Positions 23,918-35,817 of a DNA stretch of 64,000 nt are shown here, in pieces. The position numbers and the translations under genes are program-made. The stretch covers positions 20,728,818 to 20,792,817 of the forward strand of contig CM037471.1 of assembly GCA_021014325.1 (NCBI GenBank). Reading direction: 5' to 3'. Numbering within the stretch: position 1 is the stretch's first letter; every line of letters begins with the position of its first letter. The notes under the pieces were generated by a model that made no database searches, was not told where the DNA came from, and was given only the letters and a program-made list of their open reading frames with translations. The stretch comes from Plazaster borealis (Eukaryota > Echinodermata > Asteroidea > Forcipulatida > Labidiasteridae).

Positions 23918-24996
23918 TTTTCAAATGTAAGCATTTAGCATTTCTTTGTGACTCTATACTTTGGGTCTAAGATGAGTATATTTGACTGAAAAGTTTGATA
24001 TGATAAAGTGTAGAGTTTGCTGGTAAACTCCAGCTTTTAAAAACAAATGTCAGAAAAACATGCTACCAGCAAAAAACATTTTGTTGCAGAGAGATTCACT
24101 TTTCATTTTACGGATAGGTTTCTGTGGCAATCTGTTGTGAAACCATGAAAGTCAAACACCTTGCCTCTAATAATGTCAACGCAGGTTGTGATTTTAAGGG
24201 AAGTGCAGTTTTAGGTAGTGACATGAGAGCAACACCTTTGGTGCTCACAGACATAAAATAGCCGCAGTTCAAAAATGTTCTACAGCTCGCCTTTTGAAGC
24301 GCACTTCTGCTGTTATTCCTTCCTCCATTCAGCTTGTCAAAAGTGACACTTGTGAACAATTTCCTTGGGGGATGAAATTCAGCACAAGGTTATTTCTAGA
24401 ACCCAACTTTGTTTTCCCCCCTTTTTTTTATATTTCTCAATTTGAACATGTTATAAACCTCTTGTGAAGTACATATTTAGTCCAGTTCCAAAACCTGAAT
24501 TTAAAAAAATCAAAAGGAGAAAAAAAACCCAGCTGCCTGGGAAAGAAATTTGTATTCAATTGTCCCCTCTTGAAAAAAAAAAAACCCGGTTGAATTCTAT
24601 GGCAGAGACCCCAGAGGAATATTGTATGCATGCTTGTAACACCCTGCCACACTGTACCTTTCGCTGAGTATAGAGGAGTGGGAAACAGACTTTTTGTAGA
24701 TGTGTGCTTGGTGCTCAGTAACATCGAACAAGCAATTAGAGGCAAAGGAGTAGATTTGCTTCAGGGCATTGGAAAGCCTACAGGATTGTGGTGTTAAAAA
24801 ACCTGTTTACTTCTACTTGTGGTGGAATGTCTTAATACTTTGTCCCGACCTCCCCGATCTAACAGTTTTGGAATGTATTAACTCTTTGGATACCTTGTGG
24901 AAGATATTATGAGAAAAAAAATTATCGCTGTAAATGTTATTTTAAAAGGTATTGAAAACTCATACTTTAAGGAATTCAATTAATTTTGTTCATTAC
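23918..24996. other. Non-coding stretch, no gene recognised
   Basis: No supported exon. Small open frames on both strands at 24440-24745 overlap A- and T-runs and look fortuitous. Confidence 0.5.
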
Positions 24997-25385
24997 TTAA
25001 AGGCAGGTAATACTTTTGGTAATTGTCAAAGACCAGTATCCTCACTTGATGTATTCCGACATTACAAGCATAAAATAACAAACCTGTGAAAATTTGGGCT
25101 CAATTGGTCATCAAAGTTGCAAGAAAATAATGAAAGGAAAAAACACCCTTGCTGCATAGAATTGTGTGCTTGAAGATGCTTGAGAAAGGATTCGTGCCTG
25201 AAGCCTTTCTCAGATTCAAATTTTGGGGTGAAAAATTACCTCTTTCTCAAAAACTACATTACTTCAAAGGGTGCTGTTTCTAACAATGTTTCTTAGTATC
25301 AACAGCTCTCCAGTACGCTTTATCAAGTAACTTTCTATGGTAATTAATTTTTGGAGTAATTACCCGAGGTGTACCCTCCCTTTAA
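24997..25385 (+). mobile_element. MITE group C, diverged copy
   Basis: Begins TTAAAGGCAGGTAATACTTT and ends GAGGTGTACCCTCCCTTTAA. It keeps GTCAAAGACCAGTATCC and TGGGCTCAATTGGTCATC. It is more diverged and slightly longer than the 20616 copy, so probably an older insertion. Confidence 0.88.
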
Positions 25386-26258
25386 CTAAAGGATACTTCT
25401 GTTACGTTAAGTTTTTAGTAAAAAGTAATCAAACTTTCAGTTTAAGTTACTTTCTGTACAGAAGAAGGCATCAGTTCTTATCTGATATACCTCTCAAGTG
25501 CTAATCTTAATTTTCCCCCACATTAAATCAAAGCAACCAAACTGAGGGTTAAGGTAGAAGTATAGTCAGGCCCATGATACAATCTATGCTAGTATTGGTA
25601 TTACATACACAGGGAGTCATTCCAAGATGGCCACCCTGCAGAATTCTACTAAAGGCCGAGCTGTGTATTTTGAAATTCTGTCATGAAAAAATCTTCTGTC
25701 TTGCCCTGGAATCTGTGAAACAATTTGCTGGTAAGAGATCAAAGACCGAGCCATCAGATAAGTCTTTAAGACTTGACTCAAGAAGCTGCGCTTCTACCGA
25801 GCACCGCTTGCAGGGTCCATTAACATGGTCATAAACACCAACAGGAAGTCTCACATCACGCACACACTCCTTGTCTTTTCTTAAGGCTACTCATCGGAGA
25901 AGACGCTGTCATCTTGTTCCTTTTGAACACTTCTTGGGCCATTCAGTGGAGAATCAAAGGCTGTCTGAGGGGACAAGAACGCTACTCTCTGAAGATATCT
26001 CTCTCCCTTAGATGGGCCCCTTAGAGGAGGTGGATGTGGTGTGTGGGGGGGGGGGGTTGAGACATCAACAGAGAATGTGATCCCGTAGTTCCTCAAGGCT
26101 CCACAGTATACTTTCACAGTCTTTAAAGGGGTGTTTTTTGAAGACTACATTTATTCAACACAGTCTTGTGTTCATATACACAAGGGAAATATCTGCAGTG
26201 TTGGTTACACCAGCTTGTGAATAAATAAAACTCTGAAAAGAAAATTTATTTTACGGAC

Positions 26259-26276
26259 CTCTCTCTCTCTCTCTCT
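26259..26276. repeat. CT microsatellite
   Basis: Nine CT units. Confidence 0.85.
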
Positions 26277-27048
26277 TTCTCATAAACCTCTCTACAAATA
26301 AAGTTTAAAAGGTTAGTAATCTTTAAAGTCCTTCATAAGGAACGTGCTCAGTTGGAATTCAAGCGAAGTACAATAAAGTCAAAGTCTGTGTTTGTGCGAT
26401 TACGTTTTGTTCTCCTTTTCAGCAGCATTTTAGTACCTCTTCTGAGTTCCAGTTCAGTGGATAATATTTTCGCACAATAATAGTACAATCTTTTGTTGAC
26501 ACAGTGGATGTACTTTATGACCAAAAAAAAGTTGTTTATTAGTTTAGTTTTGCTGTGGTCCGAGCTTGACCTTTTGAAGAGTACTCATCCAGACTGATTG
26601 ATACAGAATTGGACTGTTCAGGTTTATTTGGAGAGTTAAAATTCATTACAAGAAACTTTCCCGAAATAAAATCTTGTCAAAAGTTGCCCTCAATGTATTT
26701 AGTTGTATACTGTTATGAGTGCTGTTAATGGTAAAATGCATTCAGAATTTCACCGAGGATAACTTTATTTTTTACTTGGCCTCAATGTTCATATTGCAGT
26801 TCAGGGTTCTCCCAAGGTTTTTTGAAAACTGGGGGGCATTCTGGACCAAATTTTTTGGATGTTTGGCCGAAGCACGCTGAATTAAAACAAGGTCTTCGGA
26901 ATTTTTTCTACTTGGTGTTTATATTGGTTTTAAAAGCCCTACTGTGTAATCTGGAGCATTCTTTAGGGTGTTCTCTTGAAGTTTTTGGTGAAATTATTTG
27001 TTCATAATTAGTTATTTATATATAATGAGTAGGGTAGATGGCCTTAGC

Positions 27049-27075
27049 TTTCGATCCAGACCGGACCTTCTTCAG
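27049..27075 (-). ncRNA. Hammerhead-ribozyme-like core, probably a retroelement tail
   Basis: On the - strand CTGAAGA is followed by an extra A, then GGTCC, a 5-nt loop, GGATC and GAAAG. GGTCC/GGATC form a 5-bp stem (one G-U), so the CUGANGA-stem II-GAAA order of a hammerhead is present. The extra A at the base of stem II and the lack of an evident stem III make activity doubtful. Similar palindromic words occur in the 3' tails of Penelope-like and other retroelements. Confidence 0.2.
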
Positions 27076-29235
27076 AGGCATAAAACAAATACAAACAAAT
27101 ACATATCCATTTATAGAAAAAGAGAGGGGAAAGGGATTAAGGGAAGGATCCAGAAAGAAGCGGGAAGAGGAAGGAATATTTTGTTGGCGTATCGGCCAAA
27201 ATGCGCGCATATCTGCACGCAAATCGCATGTATCGGCCTGATATACTAGCTTGTGCATGGGGAGAACCCTGCAGTTGGGGAATCATCAGATATTCTGATA
27301 TAGGGTTTGGAATGGTTGCTGTCACGAGAAAGGAAAGTTTGGATGATCTCAACAAAAGTGTGCTTCAAACCCTGTTTTCTGTTGTGTGCCCAGACCTTCT
27401 TCCACACCAGGCTCTCAAATTAGTTTTTGTCCCATTAACAGAAAGTTGTAGGCAATCAAATGAATCCTGAAAAAACATATGGCATTGCAGTTGCATTTTT
27501 GTTTCTAGATTTATCTCCAAAGAGATAATTTCCCATTCCCCATGCAGAATTTAACCTTCCTATATAACGACTTACGAATGGCAGAAAACCTATCAACATT
27601 TCACTCTCAGTTTTCTTCAAACACAATATTGCACATTAATTGCTTACGCCCTTTCTGATCACACTTTTGTTACGTCCTTATTCCGGACACACTAGGAAGA
27701 GGTTGTGTTGTGTATGCAGTGGTAGTGAATAACCACACTATACTGCATTCACATGTTACTCTTCCTCGCTACTGGACGGCATTCCCGTTTGAACATAAAG
27801 TTCCTGGTAATGTTTGACCTTATGTTAGTCAGTCAGTGCTTACGGCCGATTACCAACCATTTAAATTTACAATAGTGCAACCAAAGTGACAGTGAGGTTT
27901 TTTTGTTTTCATTGTGCAATCTTCAAAAGATGAAGATGTGTTTGTGGTGCTGTCATAACGTGAATAAGGAGCGTCAAACCTTGCATAATGACCACATGCT
28001 GGTGCTTGAAATTCCCTTCTGCTAGAGTTAAACCATTCAATGTCATTGGGAAAACTAGCGCAGTTTTAACCAGTCAGTCGCAGTGTGTCAAATTTAGTGC
28101 AAAGTGATACCCACCTCACCCGCACACTTTCAAAAAACCAAAAACAACAACAACAACACACTCACACACACAAAGTTCAAATCAACAATCTTCCCTCGGG
28201 ATCACAAATAAAAAAGTTGTTTTTTTTTTAAACCAAAATCTGTTACACATGCTACCTACAGACAATTGGACTTGAAATCTTGTCTGAACCTGTGCAAGGA
28301 GAAGACAAAGACATATTAAATGCACTTGAATTACTACCTTGACAGACACAAAAACTTATCACACCCAACGGGCTGTCCTAGTGTCCGTGTAGACTTTCAG
28401 ATGGTGAAATGAAAGAAAACTCAAACGGTTAGGACAGCATGGGTGTAGACTGTCAAGCAGCGAAGTAACAGCCACCTTGACAATAGCGACGCAGGGCAAC
28501 CCTTTATGTTTTGGGGTGTCAAAATGGGGTAGGTACCTGTTACACAGGGGGAAGTTTGGTTTTCTCATGCTTGCACATGTGAAAGTCAAGTGTAGATAGG
28601 TGGTAAGGTTGTAGTGCCCCCGAGAGGTAACTCTAGTCTCTCAAGTACACTCAGGAGAGTTGGTTCGTGTTTGGTGTTAGCTTAGCTCATGAACAGAACT
28701 GAAGCTTTTGAGTATCCGCTGAGATTTGTTCACCAGCTTTCCTGGGTTCTTCTTCAAGACATGGTTTCTTGTTCTGGATGGACCACAGAATAGAAAAGCT
28801 TCAGCAGTCAATTCTCTTTTGAGTGTTTGGTGTTGGCAAGTGTTGCATGGAAGCTCTTTAAGGATTTAGCCTTTTTTTTAAAGTGGTATCAATTGCTGGG
28901 TGTGTTTTGAATAAGCAAAGAAGATTAGAATCTGGCATTTGTTTACTGAAATGTTCAGATGTTTTCTGAGCTTTTAGCAGTGTACAAAGTTGAATCCAAA
29001 GTTTTGTCGATGATTTGATCACTGCTTCCTGGAGGGTTCAAAGTTGTTTGAAAGACTCCAAGCTGAGTCGATGTGGACAGGATTTTTTCTCCGCTCATTT
29101 TCAAAAGTTTCTCTTCAAAAGACTTTAACTTTGGTGGGTTTTTGTTTGGTAACCTTCTTTGTATATTACCAACATAAAAATAACAGTTTGTTGGAATTTA
29201 TCTGAAATTGTTAACATTCGGAAAAAGCTGTAAAA

Positions 29236-29354
29236 ATGACTCTGTACGTGAAAACAAATTCGCGGTCTTCAAGGCGGATACGTGGATCAGCGTTTGTCGC
29301 GAGTGGCGAAGGAATACGTTGGAAGAATTATGGATTCATGTATGCCAAGAAAGG
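29236..29354 (+). CDS. Candidate first coding exon, phase-matched to the navigator-like exon
   Basis: An ATG at 29236 (context AAAAATGA, in-frame stop upstream at 29212) opens 39 codons, beginning MTLYVKTNSRSSRRIRGS and ending KNYGFMYAKK, plus two bases. A GTAGGA donor starts at 29355. The intron phase is therefore 2, exactly what the large exon at 33142 needs: joining them gives Gly at the junction and runs straight into IDDSSSISSG. It has no known domain and is basic and Ser/Arg-rich. Navigator genes use alternative promoters, which fits, but a phase match alone has a one-in-three chance. The donor is only moderate. Confidence 0.4.
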
Positions 29355-29627
29355 GTAGGAAATTTACATTCTCGATAAATTGTTTTCTACATCAATTTTA
29401 AATTAATTTTATTTTGATAGTTTTTCGAACAGATTGTTAGGGTGATCAGGAATCTCACAAATTTAAGATTTGAAGGTTTTAGTGAACATTTTATTAAGTC
29501 ATTTTATTCTTCAAGTTTCAACCAGTTGTCTTTATTGTAAAAATTCGGTATTCTTCCCTCTACAGTTGGTAAACAGATTTTGTTTCAACTACCCATCTTG
29601 ATTTTTTCCTTTGAGGAACTGGGCTCG

Positions 29628-29860
29628 TTTCATTTCTGCTAAGCAGAGACCAGTTACAGGCAGTACGTGTGATATTATATTTTAGCTGGTAACCTTATTA
29701 TGGTAAACAAAGTTAGCAATTTTGTAGCTACTTTTTATTTGTCATATATTTTCGGACAATAACAACATCTTGACCAGGAGTAGTCCAGAGAAACACAAAA
29801 GTTTTAGAAAACTGTCATCCAAAAGATGTGTGCTTAAGTAGTGCTGTGAAACTGGGCCCC
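29628..29860. mobile_element. Diverged MITE, GGCCCAATTT/CTGCTAAGCAG type
   Basis: Left part GGGCTCGTTTCATTTCTGCTAAGCAG (landmark CATTTCTGCTAAGCAG) and right end GTGCTGTGAAACTGGGCCCC are inverted relatives. It contains GCTGGTAACCTTATT, as in the copies at 30313, 36665 and 44312. Confidence 0.6.
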
Positions 29861-30312
29861 TTTCCTTTAGTCCGTACTCGCATCAAGATGCTCAAGGGCG
29901 AGCAACTTTTACAAACTTACCCCGACTATTCAAAAGATTATCCAGTGTAATGATTCCTAATCGAGACAGATTAGGGATTGTAAGACAGGCCCGATCCTAT
30001 TGAGATCGAAATCTTAATCCTCAGTGATTCCCTAATCTCCAAAGACTTGGACAATACAGATGCAGAAAAGACACTTGAGTTTTACTGCATTCCATGATAA
30101 CTTACTTTTGTAATAGCCTTGGAAGTTTATAAGGAAGATGCATTCTTGTCAGTATTTTGTCTGGTTTGCTAAACTTCTGTTACATTTAGCCAAGGTAATT
30201 TATATTCGCCTGTCTGTTTTGCTGTTAGCAAATTCATCTTCAGAAATTTTGCTTATTTGTTTTTGTTTCAATCGATCCACTCATAATCATGATTGTTCTT
30301 TTCGAATGGCCA

Positions 30313-30549
30313 GGGCCCAATTTTATAAACCTGTTAAGCAGAAAATACTGCTTGACAAATTTCTTTGCTGAGCAAAAATTGAGCGTCACAACAATGTAAA
30401 CTTAATGTAATTTTGGCCGGTAACCTGTTTCTGCTAAGCAATACTATTATGTGCTTAGCAAGTTTCTATGCTGGTAACCTGTTTCTCCTCAGCAATACTA
30501 TTATGTGCTTGGCAAGTCTTTGTGCTTACAGGCTTTATGAAATTGGGCA
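30313..30549. mobile_element. MITE, GGCCCAATTT type, with internal 54-bp duplication
   Basis: Left end GGGCCCAATTTTATAAACCT and right end GGCTTTATGAAATTGGGC are inverted. Two consecutive 54-bp units start GGTAACCTGTTTCT at 30419 and 30473 and differ by a few substitutions (GCTAAGCA versus CCTCAGCA). Confidence 0.82.
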
Positions 30550-31463
30550 CAGTTCAGTTTAAGTTGATTCAAATGGCTGCTTAGGTTCTGTTAACCGTTA
30601 TGAAAACAAATTACACAGAGGTCTTCCAATTCTCAAATTTGAAAAAGAATTTTTCTAAGGAAACCTGTTTTTTTTTTTTTAATGATGTAACAATGACACT
30701 ACAGTTCACTGGATCGAACTGGTAAAGTTTAACATTGCTGTGGGCAACCAGGTTAAAAATTGTCACACAGTTAATCCAAAGAGCTAATCATACCAACCCT
30801 ACGTACCTGGAAACCTTTTTTGCACCCATTTCCCTGATCTCAAAAGGGGTTGGCTATCCCCCCTTGATGTAGAGACCAGTTTGGGTACAACATCATAAAG
30901 GTAATTTTGTAATTAGTATTAAGGGCCCTATGGGTGGCTTGAACATTTGTTGGGAAAATTTTCTGTGATTTTTTTATGGTGTCATTGCCGTGGCCGTTGA
31001 TTTGTTTGGTTGAGTTTGTTGAGCGGATATCCGGAAGGCTTGGTTTTAAATCAGCTTTTGAGTGAGCAGCCCTTTTTTTTGTAGTGAGGTGTCAGGGAAA
31101 CTGGCCCTCGGGGGAGCTTTTCAACTGACATGAAGTAATCAATCACAATATATCAACCATTGTACAACCCCATCATAAAATGATGTGTTCTGGTTGTCAC
31201 CATCATTGCAACAAGCAAGGTCATGTTCCATTCGTCTTCCCAGGGGGGATATTGTTTACTCCACTTTGTAGGGATTTTTTTGGTTATTTATTATTATTTG
31301 GGATTGGATTGTAAAGCTGTAGTAAATCAAAATTGAAAAGAAATCATTACCTTGTTAGTCTGGTGGAATTTCAGGTATAAACCTTGACTCCTGTGTGGGT
31401 ATAGTTAATACATAGTAGGTGGTTCACCAATTTAATAATAGGCAACAAACCAAATAGTTACAT

Positions 31464-31480
31464 GTGTATATATATATATG
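31464..31480. repeat. TA microsatellite
   Basis: A short GTATATATATATATATG tract. Confidence 0.8.
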
Positions 31481-31786
31481 TCTCTTAAAATTTTCAGCTC
31501 AGTTGAGTTTGGAACCAGCATACAGTGTTATTGAAATTTGAAATCAGCAGTGTTAAACTGTGCATTTGAATCTTGGATATATTTGTTGCATTATTTATGG
31601 ATGAGGATGAACTCTCAAGCTCTCAGATGGATATATATATATCGAGGAATGTGTGATAACCTGATCATTGATTTAAAACCATCTGAGTTAAAGGTGATGC
31701 TGCTGTCCTGTACATATGCCAATATCCAAGGAGAAATACTGTTGTTATTAAAGGTAGATCTTAAACACTTTATTGGACAGTATGAT

Positions 31787-32197
31787 CGGGTCAGGGCCGA
31801 GTGGTCAAGCACTCTGGACTCAAGCTCTGGTGTTTCTGATCAGTGGAGTGCGGGTTCGAGTGCCGGTTGTGGCACTTGTGTCCTTAAGCAAGGCACATAA
31901 CCATTGTTGCTTCGTCCTTCAGATGGGACGTGAAGCCATACGTCATGTGTGTTGTGTAACGCAAGTAAAGAACCCAGTTACACTTATCGCTAAGAGAAGG
32001 GATTTGCCCCGGTGTTTCTGGCAGTGGCTGCTGAATGCACATCAGCATCCTTATAAGATGCTACATAAAAGTGGTCTCATGATAATTCAACAAATTCAAA
32101 AACCTGTCTTATAATGTTTCTGTTTGTTCAAGTGCCTTGAGTACCTTATTGGTAGATATGTGCGCTAAATAAGACAATATAGTATTTTATTATATTA
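31787..32197 (+). mobile_element. SINE with Leu/Ser-tRNA-like head, family 3
   Basis: The head GGGCCGAGTGGTCAAGC (A box, about 31794) and GGGTTCGAGTGCC (B box, about 31852) with a long intervening segment suggests descent from a class II tRNA (Leu or Ser). The body includes CTTAAGCAAGGCACATAACC and CAGATGGGACGTGAAGCC. The 3' end (GTGCGCTAAATAAGAC, about 32160) resembles the GCGCTATATAAA-type tail of several animal SINEs. Only one copy in this window. Confidence 0.75.
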
Positions 32198-33141
32198 TGC
32201 TCTTATGGTAAAGAACCAGTGTGGCTCTATTTGTATGTCAATGGGCCATGGCTTATTATGCGGTTCATGATTTACTCTTCAGATATTCAAAGTAAACAGT
32301 AGTCTCCTTCGGAATCCCAATTAAGGAATAACATCTTCATTCGGCAGAGAACAGTTTGTTTCCACGGACAAGACTTATTTTAGTTATTTGTGAGAGTACA
32401 TTGTTTGTTTGTGGATGAGTTGACAAGACGTTTTTCATTTGTTCTTTTCATTTTGTTTTCAAAGAAAAGGGGTGTGATTGTTGCGGTTGGATCCTTTGCC
32501 TTTTTTTATTTTGCTGTTTGGGTGTTTGGGGTTGCCTGAGGGAGATGATTGGGAAGAAATACTTGTCACTTCTTGATTTGCGGGCAGCAGAATTCAGCCA
32601 GAGGCATTTCCATTGTATCTCGCTGGGTTTTCTTTTGCTCCTAATCAGGGAGGCTACCTCCTGTGTTTAGGGTAAATCATCATTAGAAATCAGCCCCAAA
32701 TCAACCGTTGGAGAATGTCAAGAGTCCACCAGAATCAAGGGAAATATTTCCTCTGCCAATTTTGAAGATTGAAAAGCATTTGTTGGGGTGGGTTTGCTTG
32801 GGTTGAATAGGTGTTTGTCCGCAGTGAACGTGTTTCAATGGAATCTTGGGTGAAAAAGTATCATTGGAGCTTCTTGACCCTGACAAGCTGTCAACAAAAT
32901 TTGCTTGAAAAGGTTGCCATCAATCAATGTTTACAGATGAAATGTTTTCTTACAGGCACCGTCCAGATGTTGGAATCTACAAAGAAAGAGCCATCTACAT
33001 GACTCTCTTTAACTTGTCTTGCAATAACATCCTCTCCCTGTGGGGGTTAATGTCAAACGCTTTCCATCATTGAAATTTGTTGATGAAATGTAATCTTATT
33101 CATGACACATTCTTCTGTTTCTTTTTCTTACTTCGTTACAG

Positions 33142-35040
33142 TATTGATGACAGCAGCTCCATCAGCAGTGGGATAAGTGACACCATTGCTGAGATCAGCA
33201 CAGACGACAACATCACTGGCTCTTCTGTCAGCTGCTCTTCCTCCCAGGCATCCTGCAATCTCCTCAGCAGGGACGGCATTAAGCGAGGGCGTGCTTCGTC
33301 TGACGACAGCCGCTCGCCGGGAAGCTCGGCGCGGAACTCTTGCGAATCAGCCAAGAACTTGGAGATATTCGGTGAAGGAGGGATACCCATCGAGCGTGGA
33401 AAATCTTCACCACAGAGACGGACTTTAGAAGATGTGAGAAGGAAGAATGGTGATAATTCACCACGTAGGAGTGCTTTGAATAAGAGCATCCTAAAGGAGG
33501 CGACGACTGGGCAGTCATCACCAAGACGCAACGGAAGTGGGAAGAACGGAAAGGGTAGTAAGAGCGATCAGTCAAAGAACAGAAAAACAAAGGGTGAGGA
33601 GAGTAAAGCAGACTTTGATAAAGGGCAGGGCAAGATGAGTGGTTACCCAGAGAGGGGGACATTGGCATCTCCAACAGGGAGAAGTGGCAGTGGCATCACA
33701 CCACCACCTCCGAGCTGGCAGCGCAGTCTTGATCGCATTCAGGTACGCCAGCAGCAGGCTGCACGACAAACTGATCCCAGTCTCTCCCCAAGTTTACCAC
33801 GATCAAGAACTGGAGGGATGAAGTACGAAAATGGCACGGGGACTCTCGATCGGAAGAACGGATCTCGACTGAGTCAGAGAAACAATGAAGAACAGTTAAG
33901 CCCTAATGGGCCAGATTCAAGGAAAGCAGCAGCAGCAGGACGATCCCAGGGTATGCAAAGTTTTGGGTTTAGGCGACCTGGAGTACCAGCTGCTTCCACG
34001 GCAGCTCCAGCTGGAGCTAAAACCTCAATCTCATCATCAAAGTCAGCCAATTTTAGATACGCAGGTAGCAATGGGAAAGGTGGACGAATGAGTGGATCAC
34101 TCAGCGGATCAGAGTCAGCACCTGAGAGGAGTAGCATAAGAATGAAGGACGGGCAACGTCAGAAAGCAGGACAGAAGATAAGTCCAACATCCCCACCAGG
34201 TGGGAATGCCAAGGCAGATGTAAACGCAAATACCGACTTGAGAATGAACCATAAGAACCAGGAGAAGATGGGACAGCTCTCTCCAACAGGATCAGAAACA
34301 GGAAAGTCGAAGCTTGGTGGAAGCAAGTCTAGTTTGTCCTCTACACCCTCCATTAAGCAACTCTTTGGTCGGAAACCAGACAGTGTTAAGAATACAGGAA
34401 ACAAATCCCAGGATACCATTATCTCCAACCCGCATGCTACTTTAGCAAAACATGGTTCCTCACCTCCTCGTCATCCACCAACATCAGCTCAATCCCAATT
34501 TTCAGGTCCTATGAACGCATCGCGAAGAGCTTCCACAAATATGGCATCAGACCTCTCCTTGTCCAAGACTCCATACTCGGATTCCTTACGCTACAGTGGG
34601 TACTTGAGTGATACGTGCAGCTATGCTGGAGCTAGGGATAGTGGATTAGGATCCCTGCATGCTGGTATGGTTGGTCCTTTTGCCCGTGCCAACATGCATC
34701 CGAGCTCCCTCTCCACGCTGAACAGGTCAGAAAGTGGCAGCATGGAGTCCTTAGATTCAAACAACTCCAGCTCCATGTCGATGACAAGTCGTGCCACAAG
34801 TGAACGTTACGGCTTGACGTCCCCTTCATCAAATGGACCCTCTCCACATCACAGCAGTAGAGGGCAGCCTGACAAGCTGCTGAGTATTTCCCTTGCTGGG
34901 AAGGATGCTGAAGAGACAGCTTGGCTCCGTGCCAATGGCTACCCAAGCACAGTTGATGGAGCACCACCACTATCACCAGCCAGTTCCACGGCTTCGCAGC
35001 CAGTTGGGCAGTTCTTCGCTATCCCTGGCATGAACCATAG
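33142..35040 (+). CDS. Large internal exon of a neuron navigator-like protein
   Basis: A 1,899-nt exon (633 codons) bounded by CTTCGTTACAG (acceptor, ends 33141) and GTAAGA (donor, starts 35041). Both flanking introns are phase 2, so the exon is symmetric and could be skipped in frame. The product is Ser/Gly/Arg-rich and low in hydrophobic residues. It starts IDDSSSISSGISDTIAEIST, like the DESSSISSGLSD segment of vertebrate navigators. Further motifs are SFGFRRPG (near residue 272), TPSIKQLFGRKP (near 400), RYSGYLSDTCSYAGARDSGL (near 485) and NRSESGSMESLDSNNSSS (near 525). Navigators bind microtubule plus ends and act in axon guidance and cell migration. The N-terminal CH domain and C-terminal AAA domain would lie in other exons, not found here. 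Family assignment is by remembered motif similarity, so it could be another disordered cytoskeletal protein. Confidence 0.75.
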
Positions 35041-35637
35041 GTAAGATCAAGTTTACAAACATGAAGCATAAACAAGTTTAGATACAACAGAATCAAGATA
35101 ATGTATTGGAGAAATATTTACATAGGTGACAGCTCAACTTAACAGTTTGTTAAAAGAATGCCAAAGTTGTTCTCTTTGTGGTGTGAAATAAATTAACTAA
35201 AGTTGATCGTCCAAAATCATACATGATAACACTTGATGTGAAAATTTGTTACTATCATTTGTATGAATGGCTTAATTTTGTGTCTCTGTGTTAATTGTCA
35301 TGTGTAGTTCTCATTGCGTTATTTCCAATCGGATTTCCCGTTTCTTGATTGGTAACCCCTCCATTAGACCCCATGCTTGTAGCTGTCTTTGTAAATGTCG
35401 CCCGGTAGTCCTTAGTAGTCTCATACTCCAGCGTGTAACTTCATGGCATGCAAGGCGCCAGGGATGCTGTAGAGGGCGCTGTTACTGGTAGTGAGTTGTG
35501 GCATGAAGCATGATCAGCCTCCTGGAGCATGACGCTCTCGTTTTCTAGATTGAATCATGATTGCATTGTGTGATGAACCCTTTAGGTTCAGGAATGGTTC
35601 TTTGTTTTAGTTGAAGTTTTGATACAATGTTTCCCAA
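35041..35637. other. Putative intron 3' of the navigator-like exon
   Basis: Starts with the GTAAGA donor. No following exon is recognisable before the assembly gap. Confidence 0.5.
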
Positions 35638-35817
35638 GGCCCAATTTGATGGCTCTACTTACCGTTAGAGAAAATTAGGCGCTTATGGTAGTAGAAAGTT
35701 CTGCGCCCTAGGGAAGTTTACATTTCACAGGAATGTTACTTCACATAAAGCATTCTTTGCTTACACACCTAGCGCAAAAATTTGGTGCTAACCCAGTAAG
35801 CGTAGAATGGTGACCTT
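35638..35817. mobile_element. MITE, GGCCCAATTT type, truncated by the assembly gap
   Basis: The left end GGCCCAATTTGATGGCTCTA and GCATTCTTTGCTTACACACCTA (landmark TTCTTTGCTTACACA) match the 12330 element. The right inverted repeat is expected inside the N gap. Confidence 0.82.

Larger units (their letters stand above)
25386..29235. other. Non-coding stretch with simple repeats
   Basis: Contains a G12 run (26045-26056), a CT microsatellite (26259-26276), an AAC/CA-rich tract (28140-28175) and a retroelement-tail-like palindrome near 27049-27075. The last few hundred bases could be the 5' UTR or promoter of the candidate exon at 29236, but I see no TATA or initiator that decides it. Confidence 0.5.
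29355..33141. other. Putative intron 5' of the navigator-like exon
   Basis: Contains two GGCCCAATTT-type MITE copies and one tRNA-SINE (annotated separately), a TA microsatellite (31464-31480) and otherwise AT-rich sequence. It ends in a pyrimidine-rich tract and CTTCGTTACAG at 33141. Confidence 0.5.
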
